From Burkholderia anthina (GTDB lineage Bacteria; Pseudomonadota; Gammaproteobacteria; Burkholderiales; Burkholderiaceae): a DNA stretch of 64,000 bases. A program made the translations under genes and the position numbers. The notes under the pieces are model-generated. The model was not told where the DNA came from, searched no databases, and saw only the letters and a program-made list of their open reading frames with translations. The stretch lies in NCBI RefSeq assembly GCF_001547525.1, contig NZ_CM003769.1:744001-808000 (forward strand), given 5' to 3'. This document shows, one piece after another, positions 27,797 through 36,041 of the stretch. Position 1 is the stretch's first letter. Each line of letters starts with the position of its first letter.

Positions 27797-28099
27797 TCAG
27801 CCCTGTTTGTCGAGCGGTGCGAGCATCGCCTGCATGTGGGGATGCTTCAGCACTTTCCGGTATTCTGCCGGACTCATCGCGTCGATCAAGACGCGGCCAC
27901 TCACGTCGGCCTTGATGGACTCGACCGCGAGCAGCGCGATGACCGGATGGGTCGTCAGCGTCGCGTGGTCGGGCGACTGGTCGCCGAATTCTGCCATCAC
28001 TGCCTCGGTATTGTCCGCGACCGCGACGGCCAGCCGCCGGCCCGAGAGCCGAAGTCTCGCGCTGGCGCCGCAGGGCATCCGGGGCGTGACCGCGTTCAT
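27797..28099 (-). CDS. Hypothetical protein, 100 residues
   Basis: Start MNAVTPRMPC. I do not recognise the family. It has a basic first part (RLRLSGRRLAVAVAD), a central stretch with TLTTHPVIALLAVESIK and a C-terminal ISPAEYRKVLKHPHM-like segment (AMSPAEYRKVLKHP). No signal or membrane segment. It lies 16 bp upstream of the PhzF-like gene and 84 bp downstream of an AraC-type gene, all leftward. A longer start 24 codons upstream (MPNPGRD) is open but looks non-coding. The soft helical C-terminus and codon use support a real gene. Confidence 0.55.
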   Translation of the reverse strand: MNAVTPRMPCGASARLRLSGRRLAVAVADNTEAVMAEFGDQSPDHATLTTHPVIALLAVESIKADVSGRVLIDAMSPAEYRKVLKHPHMQAMLAPLDKQG

Positions 28100-28183
28100 C
28101 CTGAAGTCGCCGCCCGGCCGCGCGCTCGATGCGGCGCGATGAACGCGTGCGTCGCGGCCGGGGTTCGGCACACGTCAACGACG

Positions 28184-29155
28184 TCAATGCGACGACACGA
28201 ACACCGCATCGTCGAACGCTTCCGGAATCGCGAAGCTCGCGCGCATGCGCTGCGCTTCCTTCGCCGGCGTCAAGCCGAACAGGCGCTTGAATTCCCGGCT
28301 GAACTGCGACGGGCTCGTATAGCCGACCGCATAGCCGGCCGCCTCCGCCGTCAGGTCCTGGCGCACCATCAACAGCCGCGCCTGATGCAGCCGCGTCGAT
28401 TTCAGGTACTGCATCGGCGACACTTGCGTGATCGCCTTGAAGTGACTGTGAAAGCTCGGCACGCTCATGCCGGCTTCGTCGGCCAGTTGCGACACGTCGA
28501 GCGGCCGCGCGTAATCGGCGTGGATCATGCGCAACGACCGCCCGATCCGGCCGTATTGCCCGCGCATCGCCAGCGCGCTGCGCATCGCGTGGCCCTGCGC
28601 GCCGGTCAGCACGCGGAAATACAGCTCGCGCAGCAGCGCCGGGCCGAGCACGGCGGCGTCGAGCGGCCGCTGCATCGCGTCGACGAAACGCAGCACCGAC
28701 GCGTGCATCGCTTCGTCCATCGGCGTCGACATCATGCTCTTCGGCGCCTGCACCGTTTCCGCGACGCCCACGCGGTCGATCTGCGCGGCGAGTTCGGCGG
28801 CCAGCGTGAAATCGAGGTGCAGGTACAGCGCGAGCAGCGGGCGCTCCGGCGTCGCGTCGGTTTCCATGCTGAACGGGACCGGCACGGAGACGGCCAGGTA
28901 ATGGTGTTCGTCGTACAGATAGCACTCGCCGCCGAAGTAGCCGCGCTTCGACCCCTGGCACACGATCACGATGCCCGGGTCGTACAGCACCGGCGTGCGC
29001 GACTGCGCGCGGTTCGAGCGCAGGATGCGCACGCTCGGCAGCGCGGTCAGGTTGTAGCCCTCGTTCGGCGCCAGCGCGCGCAGCAGCGCCAGCAGGCGCT
29101 TCCGGTCGCGCGGCGACAGCGCTGGAGGTTGGGCGGAGACGGACACGGTGCTCAT
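28184..29155 (-). CDS. AraC-family regulator with AraC_N cupin domain
   Basis: 323 residues; ATG 29155 is used (a TTG four codons upstream is also open). The N-terminal AraC_N cupin (residues about 40-190) has VYDPGIVIVCQGSK-like LYDPGIVIVCQGSK. The two helix-turn-helix units lie at about 215-310 (LDVSQLADEAGMSVPSFHSH and AEAAGYAVGYTSPSQFSREF), followed by RLFGLTP. This subclass usually controls an adjacent divergent short-chain dehydrogenase or aldo-keto reductase gene; here an SDR gene starts 94 bp away on the other strand, so it is the probable target. Confidence 0.92.
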   Translation of the reverse strand: MSTVSVSAQPPALSPRDRKRLLALLRALAPNEGYNLTALPSVRILRSNRAQSRTPVLYDPGIVIVCQGSKRGYFGGECYLYDEHHYLAVSVPVPFSMETDATPERPLLALYLHLDFTLAAELAAQIDRVGVAETVQAPKSMMSTPMDEAMHASVLRFVDAMQRPLDAAVLGPALLRELYFRVLTGAQGHAMRSALAMRGQYGRIGRSLRMIHADYARPLDVSQLADEAGMSVPSFHSHFKAITQVSPMQYLKSTRLHQARLLMVRQDLTAEAAGYAVGYTSPSQFSREFKRLFGLTPAKEAQRMRASFAIPEAFDDAVFVSSH

Positions 29156-29249
29156 AGTTTTGTGCAAGAAAATCAGCGGAATCGGGCTTATTTAGCGTCG
29201 TTCGTCAGACTAGTATGCACGCTTGAATCGACATTCGGGAGAAGCTCAC

Positions 29250-30083
29250 ATGGCATCCGGCAACATCATGCTCATTACCGGCGTCAGCAGCGGTTTCGGC
29301 CGCGCGCTGGCCCAGGAAGCGCTGGCCGCCGGCCACACGGTGGTCGGCACGGTGCGCAGCGCGCAGGCGGCGCGCGACTTCGAGGCGCTGTCCGCGCAGG
29401 CGGCCGTCGCACGCGTGCTCGACGTGACCGATTTCGAGCGGATCGACGGCGTCGTCGCGGACATCGAGGCGAACGTCGGGGCCGTCGACGTGCTGGTGAA
29501 CAACGCGGGTTACGGGCACGAAGGGATCATGGAGGAGTCGCCGCTCGACGAGATGCGCCGGCAGTTCGACGTGAACGTGTTCGGCGCGGTCGCGATGATG
29601 AAGGCCGTCGTGCCGTTCATGCGCGAACGCCGGCGCGGCCGCATCCTGAACATCACGTCGATGGGCGGGCACATCACGATGCCGGGCATCGCGTACTACT
29701 GCGGCAGCAAGTTCGCGCTGGAGGGCATTTCCGAGACCCTCGGCAAGGAACTCGAGCCGTTCGGCATCGCGGTGACGGCCGTCGCGCCCGGTTCGTTCCG
29801 CACCGACTGGGCCGGCCGCTCGATGGCGCGCACGCCGCGCTCGATCGCCGACTACGACGCGCTGTTCGACCCGATCCGCCGTGCGCGCGAGGAAAAGAGC
29901 GGCAAGCAGCCGGGCGACCCCGCGAAGGCCGCGCGGGCGATGCTCGCCGTCATCGCGGCGGACCATCCGCCCGCGCATCTGCTGCTCGGCAGCGACGCGC
30001 TGCGGCTCGTGCGGAGCAAGCTGGCGGCGCTGGACGACGAAATCCGCGCGTGGGAGGCGCTGACGGTGTCGACGGACGGCTGA
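29250..30083 (+). CDS. Short-chain dehydrogenase/reductase
   Basis: 277 residues, ATG 29250 preceded by GGGAGAAG. Classical SDR: cofactor motif ITGVSSGFGRA (residues 8-18, TGxxxGxG), NNAG motif VNNAGYGHEG, catalytic Ser in ITSMGG and Y-x3-K in YYCGSKFALEG. The acidic DVTDFERID after the second beta strand and the Arg in TVRSAQ favour NADP(H). Substrate unknown. It is divergent from its probable AraC regulator. Confidence 0.92.
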   Translation: MASGNIMLITGVSSGFGRALAQEALAAGHTVVGTVRSAQAARDFEALSAQAAVARVLDVTDFERIDGVVADIEANVGAVDVLVNNAGYGHEGIMEESPLDEMRRQFDVNVFGAVAMMKAVVPFMRERRRGRILNITSMGGHITMPGIAYYCGSKFALEGISETLGKELEPFGIAVTAVAPGSFRTDWAGRSMARTPRSIADYDALFDPIRRAREEKSGKQPGDPAKAARAMLAVIAADHPPAHLLLGSDALRLVRSKLAALDDEIRAWEALTVSTDG

Positions 30084-30218
30084 CGCGTGCCGCCGCGTCC
30101 GTTTCCTGCTGGTGGAGGATCGGCCATCGCATTGCACGATGGCGTCGTGGTTTCACAATAAAGCCGATAATGGCAGCGGCCCGTTCGCCACGTTCATCCA
30201 CCTCACAGGAGTACCGCG

Positions 30219-31055
30219 ATGCCATACGTCACCACGAAGGACAACGTCGAGATTTTCTACAAGGATTGGGGTCCGAAAGACGCGCAGCCCGTCATGTTCC
30301 ACCACGGCTGGCCGCTTTCCAGCGACGACTGGGATGCGCAACTGCTGTTCTTCGTCCAGCACGGCTATCGCGTGATCGCGCACGACCGGCGCGGGCACGG
30401 CCGCTCGGCGCAGGTCTGGGACGGCCACGACATGGACCATTACGCGGCGGACGCGTTCGCGGTCGTCGAGGCGCTCGACCTGCGCAATGCGGTGCATGTC
30501 GGCCATTCGACGGGCGGCGGCGAAGTGGCGCGCTACGTCGCGAAGCACGGCGAGCCGGCCGGCCGCGTCGCGAAGGCCGTGCTGGTCAGCGCGGTGCCGC
30601 CGCTGATGCTGAAAACCGAATCGAACCCCGAAGGCCTGCCGCTGGAGGTGTTCGACGGCTTCCGGAAAGCGCTCGCCGACAATCGCGCGCAGTTCTTCCT
30701 CGACGTGGCGAGCGGTCCGTTCTACGGGTTCAATCGCGAAGGCGCGACCGTGCACCAGGGCGTGATCCGCAACTGGTGGCGGCAGGGGATGGAAGGCGGC
30801 GCGAAGGCGCATTACGACGGCATCAAGGCGTTTTCGGAAACGGACCAGACCGACGACCTGAAGTCGATCTCCGTCCCGACGCTCGTGCTGCACGGCGAGG
30901 ACGATCAGATCGTGCCGATCGCGGATGCCGCGCTGAAGTCGATCAAGCTGCTGAAGAACGGCACGCTGAAGACGTACCCGGGCTATTCGCACGGCATGCT
31001 GACGGTCAATGCGGACGTGCTCAACGCCGATCTGCTGGCGTTCGTGCGGGCATGA
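30219..31055 (+). CDS. Alpha/beta hydrolase, non-heme chloroperoxidase/perhydrolase type (third paralogue)
   Basis: 278 residues, start MPYVTTKDNV with CACAGGAG upstream. IFYKDWGPKDAQPVMFHHGW, nucleophile Ser in VGHSTGGG, acid Asp in HGEDDQIVP and His in GYSHGM. It is closer to the exported enzyme at 15947 (both share [12 protein letters not shown] and VPPLMLK-like VSAVPP) than to the one at 17789. Cytoplasmic. It follows the SDR gene by 135 bp and may share its induction, but a separate promoter is likely. Confidence 0.9.
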   Translation: MPYVTTKDNVEIFYKDWGPKDAQPVMFHHGWPLSSDDWDAQLLFFVQHGYRVIAHDRRGHGRSAQVWDGHDMDHYAADAFAVVEALDLRNAVHVGHSTGGGEVARYVAKHGEPAGRVAKAVLVSAVPPLMLKTESNPEGLPLEVFDGFRKALADNRAQFFLDVASGPFYGFNREGATVHQGVIRNWWRQGMEGGAKAHYDGIKAFSETDQTDDLKSISVPTLVLHGEDDQIVPIADAALKSIKLLKNGTLKTYPGYSHGMLTVNADVLNADLLAFVRA

Positions 31056-31151
31056 CGGTGGCGGCGCCGGCACCCCGCGGCGGGCGGCGCCGCGATTGAA
31101 AGCAGGCGATCCGGCCGCGCGTGCAAAAGGGCCGATCGCCCGCCCTCTGTT

Positions 31152-32072
31152 TCACCCCAAATCGACGAAGCGAACGCCCGGATGCGCGAGGCGCGGCATC
31201 CGGCCGGCCAGGAACGCATGCAACTCGCGCACCTGCGCGGCCTTCGCTGAGTCTTCCGGCCACACGAGGTAGTACGCATCGCCGGTGCTCACGGCCGTCT
31301 TGAACGGCAGCACGAGCTGCTTCTGGTCGAGGGCCGTCGCGCACAGCGCGAGGTCGCCGATCGACATCCCGTGGCCGGCGATGGCCGCCGCGATCCCCTG
31401 TTCGAGCATGTCGAACACCTGCCCGCGCGTGATGTCCACATCGAGATCGTGACCGCTGCCGTTGAGCCAGCGGCGCCAGTCGCGCCGGTCGGGCGACGGA
31501 TGGATCAGCTCGCACGCGGCGGGATTCGTACGCGCGAGCGTGGCGGTGGCCCGCGAGCACACCGGAATCAGCCATTCGTCGAACAGCTTCACGCAATGCG
31601 TGCTTTCGCCGAACTTGCCCGCGCCGAGCAGGATCGCGCAATCGTAGGATTCGCTGAAAAAATCCACGGTATCGACATCCATCCACACGCTCGCGATCTG
31701 CACCTCGAACGCCGGCCGCGTGCCGCGAAAGGCGGCCAGCGCGTCGAGCAGCCAGCGCATCGTGAGCGTGGAGGGCGCCTTGAGCCGCAGCACGTCGCGT
31801 TGCGTGCGGAACAGCATGCACGCTTCCTCGATCTGCCGGAACCCGCGCCTGAGGCCGGCCGCGAAGATATGGGCTTCCGCCGTCACGGTCATCCTGGGCC
31901 CGCGTCGGACGAACAGCTTCCGGCCGAAGTAGGCCTCGAGCGTCTTCACGTGCTTGCTGACCGCGCTTTGCGTCAGGCTCAGTTCCTCGGCGGCCAGCGT
32001 GAACGAGCCGGTGCGCGCGGCGCTCTCGAATGCGCGCAACGCATAGACGGGCGGAAGCGGTTTGGCTTTCAT
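31152..32072 (-). CDS. LysR-family regulator, GcvA-like
   Basis: 306 residues. The winged helix has SFTLAAEELSLTQSAVSKHV and LFVRRGPRMTVTAEA; the effector domain spans residues about 95-300. LPPVYALRAFESAARTGS and the WRRWL region are typical of the GcvA/AmpR branch. It is divergent from a LysE-type exporter gene, 166 bp away, an arrangement that recalls LysG-LysE, so it may activate the exporter in response to an amino acid. That is inference. Confidence 0.9.
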   Translation of the reverse strand: MKAKPLPPVYALRAFESAARTGSFTLAAEELSLTQSAVSKHVKTLEAYFGRKLFVRRGPRMTVTAEAHIFAAGLRRGFRQIEEACMLFRTQRDVLRLKAPSTLTMRWLLDALAAFRGTRPAFEVQIASVWMDVDTVDFFSESYDCAILLGAGKFGESTHCVKLFDEWLIPVCSRATATLARTNPAACELIHPSPDRRDWRRWLNGSGHDLDVDITRGQVFDMLEQGIAAAIAGHGMSIGDLALCATALDQKQLVLPFKTAVSTGDAYYLVWPEDSAKAAQVRELHAFLAGRMPRLAHPGVRFVDLG

Positions 32073-32238
32073 GGATTTCGAGTATGAATAAAACTCATGT
32101 CATCAGACAGGATTTTCCGTTTTAGCTCGGCAGATCGGGCGCGTGATACTGCTTATCGCCGTGTCTTTCGCGATATCGGGCCTCCATGATGCCACTGTGA
32201 CGTGTACGTCCGCGACTCATCAAACTGAACTTTTTGTC

Positions 32239-32934
32239 ATGACGTTCCATTACCCGCTGCTGTTCGCCTACCTCGCCGCGATCGTGTTGCTCATCGCGAC
32301 GCCCGGCCCGGTCGTGATGCTCGTGACGGGCACCGTCGCGCGACGCGGGTTCCGTCAGGGCGTGCTGACCGCGGTGGGCGCGAACGCCGCGAGCCTCGTG
32401 ATGATCGCGGGTGCGATGCTGATGGTGTTCGGCGTCGTGATGGTCAGCGCCCGCCTGCTTGCCGGGCTGCATGTCGCGGGGTGCCTGTTCATCGCGGGGC
32501 TCGCCATCCGGACGCTGCTCGGCGAATGGCGCGCCGCCCGTGAGCGTGGCGGCGACGGCGCGGCCGCGGGGGAAGCGGCCGCGGGCGAACCCGCGGCGGG
32601 CGAACCCGCGGCGGGCGGCCCCGGGGCGCGGCCGCGCGGTTTGCCGGGCGTCGTGCGCGGTTTCCTCGTCGGCATCGCGAACCCGAAGGACCTGCTGTTC
32701 TTCGTCGCGTTCTTTCCGCAGTTCGTCGCCATCACGCCCGATTCGCGCGTGAGCCTCGCGATCCTCGCCGCGTTGTGGATCGCGGTCGATTTCACGATCC
32801 TGACCGGCTATATGGCGGCGATCAACCACCCGGCGATGCATCGGAAGCAGCGATGGATCTCGGCGTCGTCGGCGCTCGCGCTGCTCGCGATTGCGCTCGC
32901 CGGGCTCGGCAGCATGATCGCGGGCGCCGCTTAG
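32239..32934 (+). CDS. LysE/RhtB-family amino acid exporter
   Basis: 231 residues with about six transmembrane segments. ATG 32239 is chosen because relatives start at this point (MTFHYPLLFAYLAAIVLL; upstream codons add a spurious stretch). LIATPGPVVMLV and GFRQGVLTAVGANAA match the LysE/RhtB signature, and GIANPKDLLFFVAFFPQF is the second repeat. The cytoplasmic loop (about residues 110-130) is expanded by a 15-bp tandem repeat coding AGEPA. Exports an amino acid or homoserine lactone; the substrate is not predictable. Confidence 0.9.
   Translation: MTFHYPLLFAYLAAIVLLIATPGPVVMLVTGTVARRGFRQGVLTAVGANAASLVMIAGAMLMVFGVVMVSARLLAGLHVAGCLFIAGLAIRTLLGEWRAARERGGDGAAAGEAAAGEPAAGEPAAGGPGARPRGLPGVVRGFLVGIANPKDLLFFVAFFPQFVAITPDSRVSLAILAALWIAVDFTILTGYMAAINHPAMHRKQRWISASSALALLAIALAGLGSMIAGAA
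32566..32625 (+). repeat. 15-bp tandem repeat, four units, inside the LysE-type gene
   Basis: Units begin at 32566, 32581, 32596 and 32611; the second and third are identical (GCGGGCGAACCCGCG) and the outer two are diverged. They encode AGEAA, AGEPA, AGEPA and AGGPG in the loop between membrane segments. Because the period is a multiple of three, copy number can change without breaking the frame. Confidence 0.8.
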
Positions 32935-33011
32935 TGCAGCGTACTGCCGCGGCGTTCGGCGTTACCGCTTCGTTGGCGTCGCGTGCGGCCCGTTATCAGC
33001 GTGGACGGGTT

Positions 33012-33719
33012 TCAGCCGTTGCGCAGGAACACGACGTAGCCGCGGAACCACGGGTTCGTCGCGAGATACGGCGGCGCGTCCCAGTCGCCGCCCTGGATCA
33101 CGCCGATGCGAAACGGCAGTTGCAGCCGCGCGACGCGCGGCAGGTACGCCGCATAGTCGGGGATCGTGCGGCGGCCCTGGTAGGTCTGCACGACCACCTC
33201 GTCGACGATGCCCTTGAGCGCGTTGACCTGGTCGGTATCGATGCGGCTGCTCCAGTCGAGCAGCCCCGTGATGCTGAGCCGGCAATCGGCGGGCAAGGTC
33301 TCGCGCAGCGTGCGCAGGAACGCGAGGTAATCCTGCAGGTGGCGCGTGCCCGCATCGAAATCGATCTGGATGCCGGCGATCGTGCGGCCCGATGCACGCC
33401 AGCGCGCGAGCTGCGCGAGCATGATCCGCGTGACGCGCGGCGTCCAGCGCAGCGTATGCGCACGATAGACGAGCCACACGCGCGCGTGGGGCGCGGGCGG
33501 CAGCGCGACGCCCTGCGCGATCACGCGCACCTGCGACTCGTCCCGCGGCGACGCCTCGATCTGTCCTTGCAGCACGTAGACGATGCGCGCGTCGCGCACG
33601 ACCGCCTGCGGCTTCACGCCGGCCCATAGCCAGAACGCGTCGTACCGCGCGGCGTCGACGGTGCCGGCCAGCGCGACGCGCGCGGCCAGCAGCAGCGCGA
33701 CGCACGCGATGCGCTTCAT
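33012..33719 (-). CDS. DUF3142 secreted protein
   Basis: 235 residues with a Sec signal (MKRIACVALLLAARVALA). The body fits DUF3142, a TIM-barrel-like family of unknown activity: YDAFWLWAGVKP, GIQIDFDAGTRHLQDYLAFL (the conserved Asp pair in QIDFDAG), LSITGLLDWS and QTYQGRRTIPDYAAYL. The barrel and the D-x-D on a strand end recall glycoside hydrolase-like families, but no activity is known. It is 5 bp downstream of the 722-residue YfiO-like gene, and the two probably act together in the envelope. Confidence 0.78.
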   Translation of the reverse strand: MKRIACVALLLAARVALAGTVDAARYDAFWLWAGVKPQAVVRDARIVYVLQGQIEASPRDESQVRVIAQGVALPPAPHARVWLVYRAHTLRWTPRVTRIMLAQLARWRASGRTIAGIQIDFDAGTRHLQDYLAFLRTLRETLPADCRLSITGLLDWSSRIDTDQVNALKGIVDEVVVQTYQGRRTIPDYAAYLPRVARLQLPFRIGVIQGGDWDAPPYLATNPWFRGYVVFLRNG

Positions 33720-33724
33720 GCGAC

Positions 33725-35893
33725 CTACCAGTAGTAGCGGAGCTTCTGCGCCCACGGGCTGCCCGGATAGGCGGTCTTCAGCGTGTCGAACCAGCGCTTG
33801 CGCGTGCTCTTCGACACCTCCTTGCCGCCACATTCGTTGGCGCCGGCCGGCGCATAGCACCTGATCGCACGGTAGAACGCGTACGCGCGATCGTTCGGGT
33901 TCGCCTGCGTATCGGCCATCACCGTCACGTAGCTCGACATCCGCTCGTACGGCTTGCCGGCGAACTGCGACGGCGCCGCGCCGAGTGTCGGCGGCACGCG
34001 CGTGGCGGCCGCGCTCGATCCGTTGCGGACCCACGCGGGCACCGGATCGATTTCGAGGCCCGACGCCGGCGGATGCACGCGCACGAAATCGGCGAGGCAG
34101 TTCAGCCCTTTCGGATCGGCCGGATTCTGCTGCAGCGTCGCGGCGATGTCGCGCGCCGAGGGGCACGTGTAGCCGTCGTCGTTTTTCGCGCCGGCGGCGA
34201 TGAACGGCTTCAACGGATCGGCGGGCGTGCCCGACACCAGCGCGGTATCGGCGAGGAAGTCCGCGTAGTGCGAACGCGTGAGTTCCTTGTACAGCAGCGT
34301 ATACAGCGCGGTGTCGCGCAGCGCGCCGCTCGTCGCCTGATTCTGCGCCTGCGCGCGCAACAGGTCGGCATTGGCCGCGCGCTGCAGCAGCACCGCACGG
34401 ATCGCGGCGTTCTGCACGAGCGAATCGTCGGCGAACGCGTCGTTGACGAGCCCGGCCTGTTCCAGGTTGATCGCGAGCGCGAGTTCCAGCATTTCGCGCT
34501 GGAAGCGGAATTTCGCGAGCGGGATCAGGTCGCGCCACAGCTGGCGGGCCGTGTCGTTCTGGCCGCTGTCCTCCAGCGCGAACCCGCGCAGCGCCTGCTG
34601 GCTGAGGCCGAAGTAGTCGAGCGGCGCGGCGGGCGTCCGCGGCAGCAGATCGAGGGCGGCGTCCGGCTTGTGCCCGATCTGCACGTACCAGGTCGCGAGC
34701 AGGTAGTCGTACAGCGCGGGCGCGTTCGCGAAGCGCGGCTTCTGCGCCTGCAGTTCGTCGAGGGTCATCGGCTTGCGGCTCGCATCGCTGCTGTCCGACG
34801 CGCGCATGCGCAGCAGGTCGACGGTGGCGAGCACGGTCGGCGACTGGATCTGGCCGGCGTCGAATTCCGGGCCGAACAGCAGCTTGCTGTCGAGTTCGTT
34901 CGCCAGTTGCATCAGCGGTACGTTCGACGTCGCCGGCGACCAGCGCGCGAGTGCATGGCCGTACAGGTCGGCCTGCTGCGTGACGTTGCCGCCGAGCCAC
35001 GCGACCCGTCGCAACAGCCCGGCCGCGGACACCGCATAGCGTCCCTTCGGATACACCTTCAGGTAGGTGCGGAACACGGTGTTCGCCGCGTCGAGCGACA
35101 CCTTCGTCACGCGCGCGCGCGTCGGCGTCGGGCTGTCGTGGTCGAATACGTTGGCTTGCGCGGCGTTCAACTGCGCGCGCCCGGCCATGTAGAGGCCGGT
35201 TTCCTTCAGCCACGGGTCCGCGCTGTGCGATGCGTTCGCGAACGCGCGGGTCGCGGTGAGGAAGTCGGCGCGATAGAACGCGTTCGTGCCGTCGAGGTAC
35301 GCGGCGAACTGCTGGCCGAGCGGCGACTTGACCGGCGGCTTCGCCCACGCGGCGCTCGCGGCGCCCGCGCCACAGGTTTTCTGCGCGATGTCGGCGCGTG
35401 CCGCGCGCAGGCGGGCGGCTTCGTCGGCGGGCAGGCCGCCGGCGCTGCCGAGTGCTTCGTTGAACGCGTCCGCGCCGGCGCTCATGCTGCGGCAGATGCT
35501 GCCTTCGCCGTCCGCGTACCGGTTCGACGACGCATCGGCGTCCGCCGCGCTACCGATCTTGTCGGGCTCCTTCTGGCCGATGTAGATCCATCCGGAGAAA
35601 TCCATCGGGAACGGCACGACGATCTGGTTGATCCGCTCTTTCGCCGGGATGGTCTTCGGGTCCGGGAACACCTGCGCGACCTTGGCGCTGTCGGCCATCA
35701 TCAGCATCGCGTTGATGCGCGTGTCGTTGGCGGGCGTCAGCATCGGCACGTTGCCGCACGAGTATGAAGCCTGCCGGAGCGTGGTCGGCACGTAGCAGCC
35801 GTCGTCGCCGCTGGCATGGGCGGCCGGCATCCAGAGCAGGCTGGCCGCCAGCGCGGAGAACAGGTGGCGGTGCAGCGTCGGTGTTTTTCGCAT
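33725..35893 (-). CDS. Large exported TPR-like protein (YfiO-like annotation class)
   Basis: 722 residues with a signal peptide (residues about 1-27, ending AAHASGDD). There is no lipobox, so it is probably soluble in the periplasm. The rest is all-helical with TPR-like repeats, for example TRAFANASHSADPWLKETGL, AANTVFRTYLKVYPKGRYAV and ARQLWRDLIPLAKFRFQREM, and ends WFDTLKTAYPGSPWAQKLRY, like BamD/YfiO repeats. Eight or more cysteines, several near the termini, could form disulfides. It is far longer than BamD (about 245 residues), so it is not the BAM subunit itself. Operon with a DUF3142 gene. Function unknown. Confidence 0.75.
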   Translation of the reverse strand: MRKTPTLHRHLFSALAASLLWMPAAHASGDDGCYVPTTLRQASYSCGNVPMLTPANDTRINAMLMMADSAKVAQVFPDPKTIPAKERINQIVVPFPMDFSGWIYIGQKEPDKIGSAADADASSNRYADGEGSICRSMSAGADAFNEALGSAGGLPADEAARLRAARADIAQKTCGAGAASAAWAKPPVKSPLGQQFAAYLDGTNAFYRADFLTATRAFANASHSADPWLKETGLYMAGRAQLNAAQANVFDHDSPTPTRARVTKVSLDAANTVFRTYLKVYPKGRYAVSAAGLLRRVAWLGGNVTQQADLYGHALARWSPATSNVPLMQLANELDSKLLFGPEFDAGQIQSPTVLATVDLLRMRASDSSDASRKPMTLDELQAQKPRFANAPALYDYLLATWYVQIGHKPDAALDLLPRTPAAPLDYFGLSQQALRGFALEDSGQNDTARQLWRDLIPLAKFRFQREMLELALAINLEQAGLVNDAFADDSLVQNAAIRAVLLQRAANADLLRAQAQNQATSGALRDTALYTLLYKELTRSHYADFLADTALVSGTPADPLKPFIAAGAKNDDGYTCPSARDIAATLQQNPADPKGLNCLADFVRVHPPASGLEIDPVPAWVRNGSSAAATRVPPTLGAAPSQFAGKPYERMSSYVTVMADTQANPNDRAYAFYRAIRCYAPAGANECGGKEVSKSTRKRWFDTLKTAYPGSPWAQKLRYYW

Positions 35894-36041
35894 TTTTCTT
35901 GTGCTGGTTAGGGGCCGCGACGGCCGGGTCTCTCAGGGGGGGGCGCGCTGCCCCGGCGCGTATCGTACCTCACGCCGCGTGACGGCCGGCGGGGCGCCAA
36001 CCGAGCCGGGCGCGCGCGAGCGTCGCGGCCGTGCCCGCGCC

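Noticed and set aside
35934..35944. A run of G residues upstream of the YfiO-like gene as a phase-variation tract
   Set aside because: It lies outside the coding frame on the promoter side; a mononucleotide run in a GC-rich spacer alone does not support phase variation.
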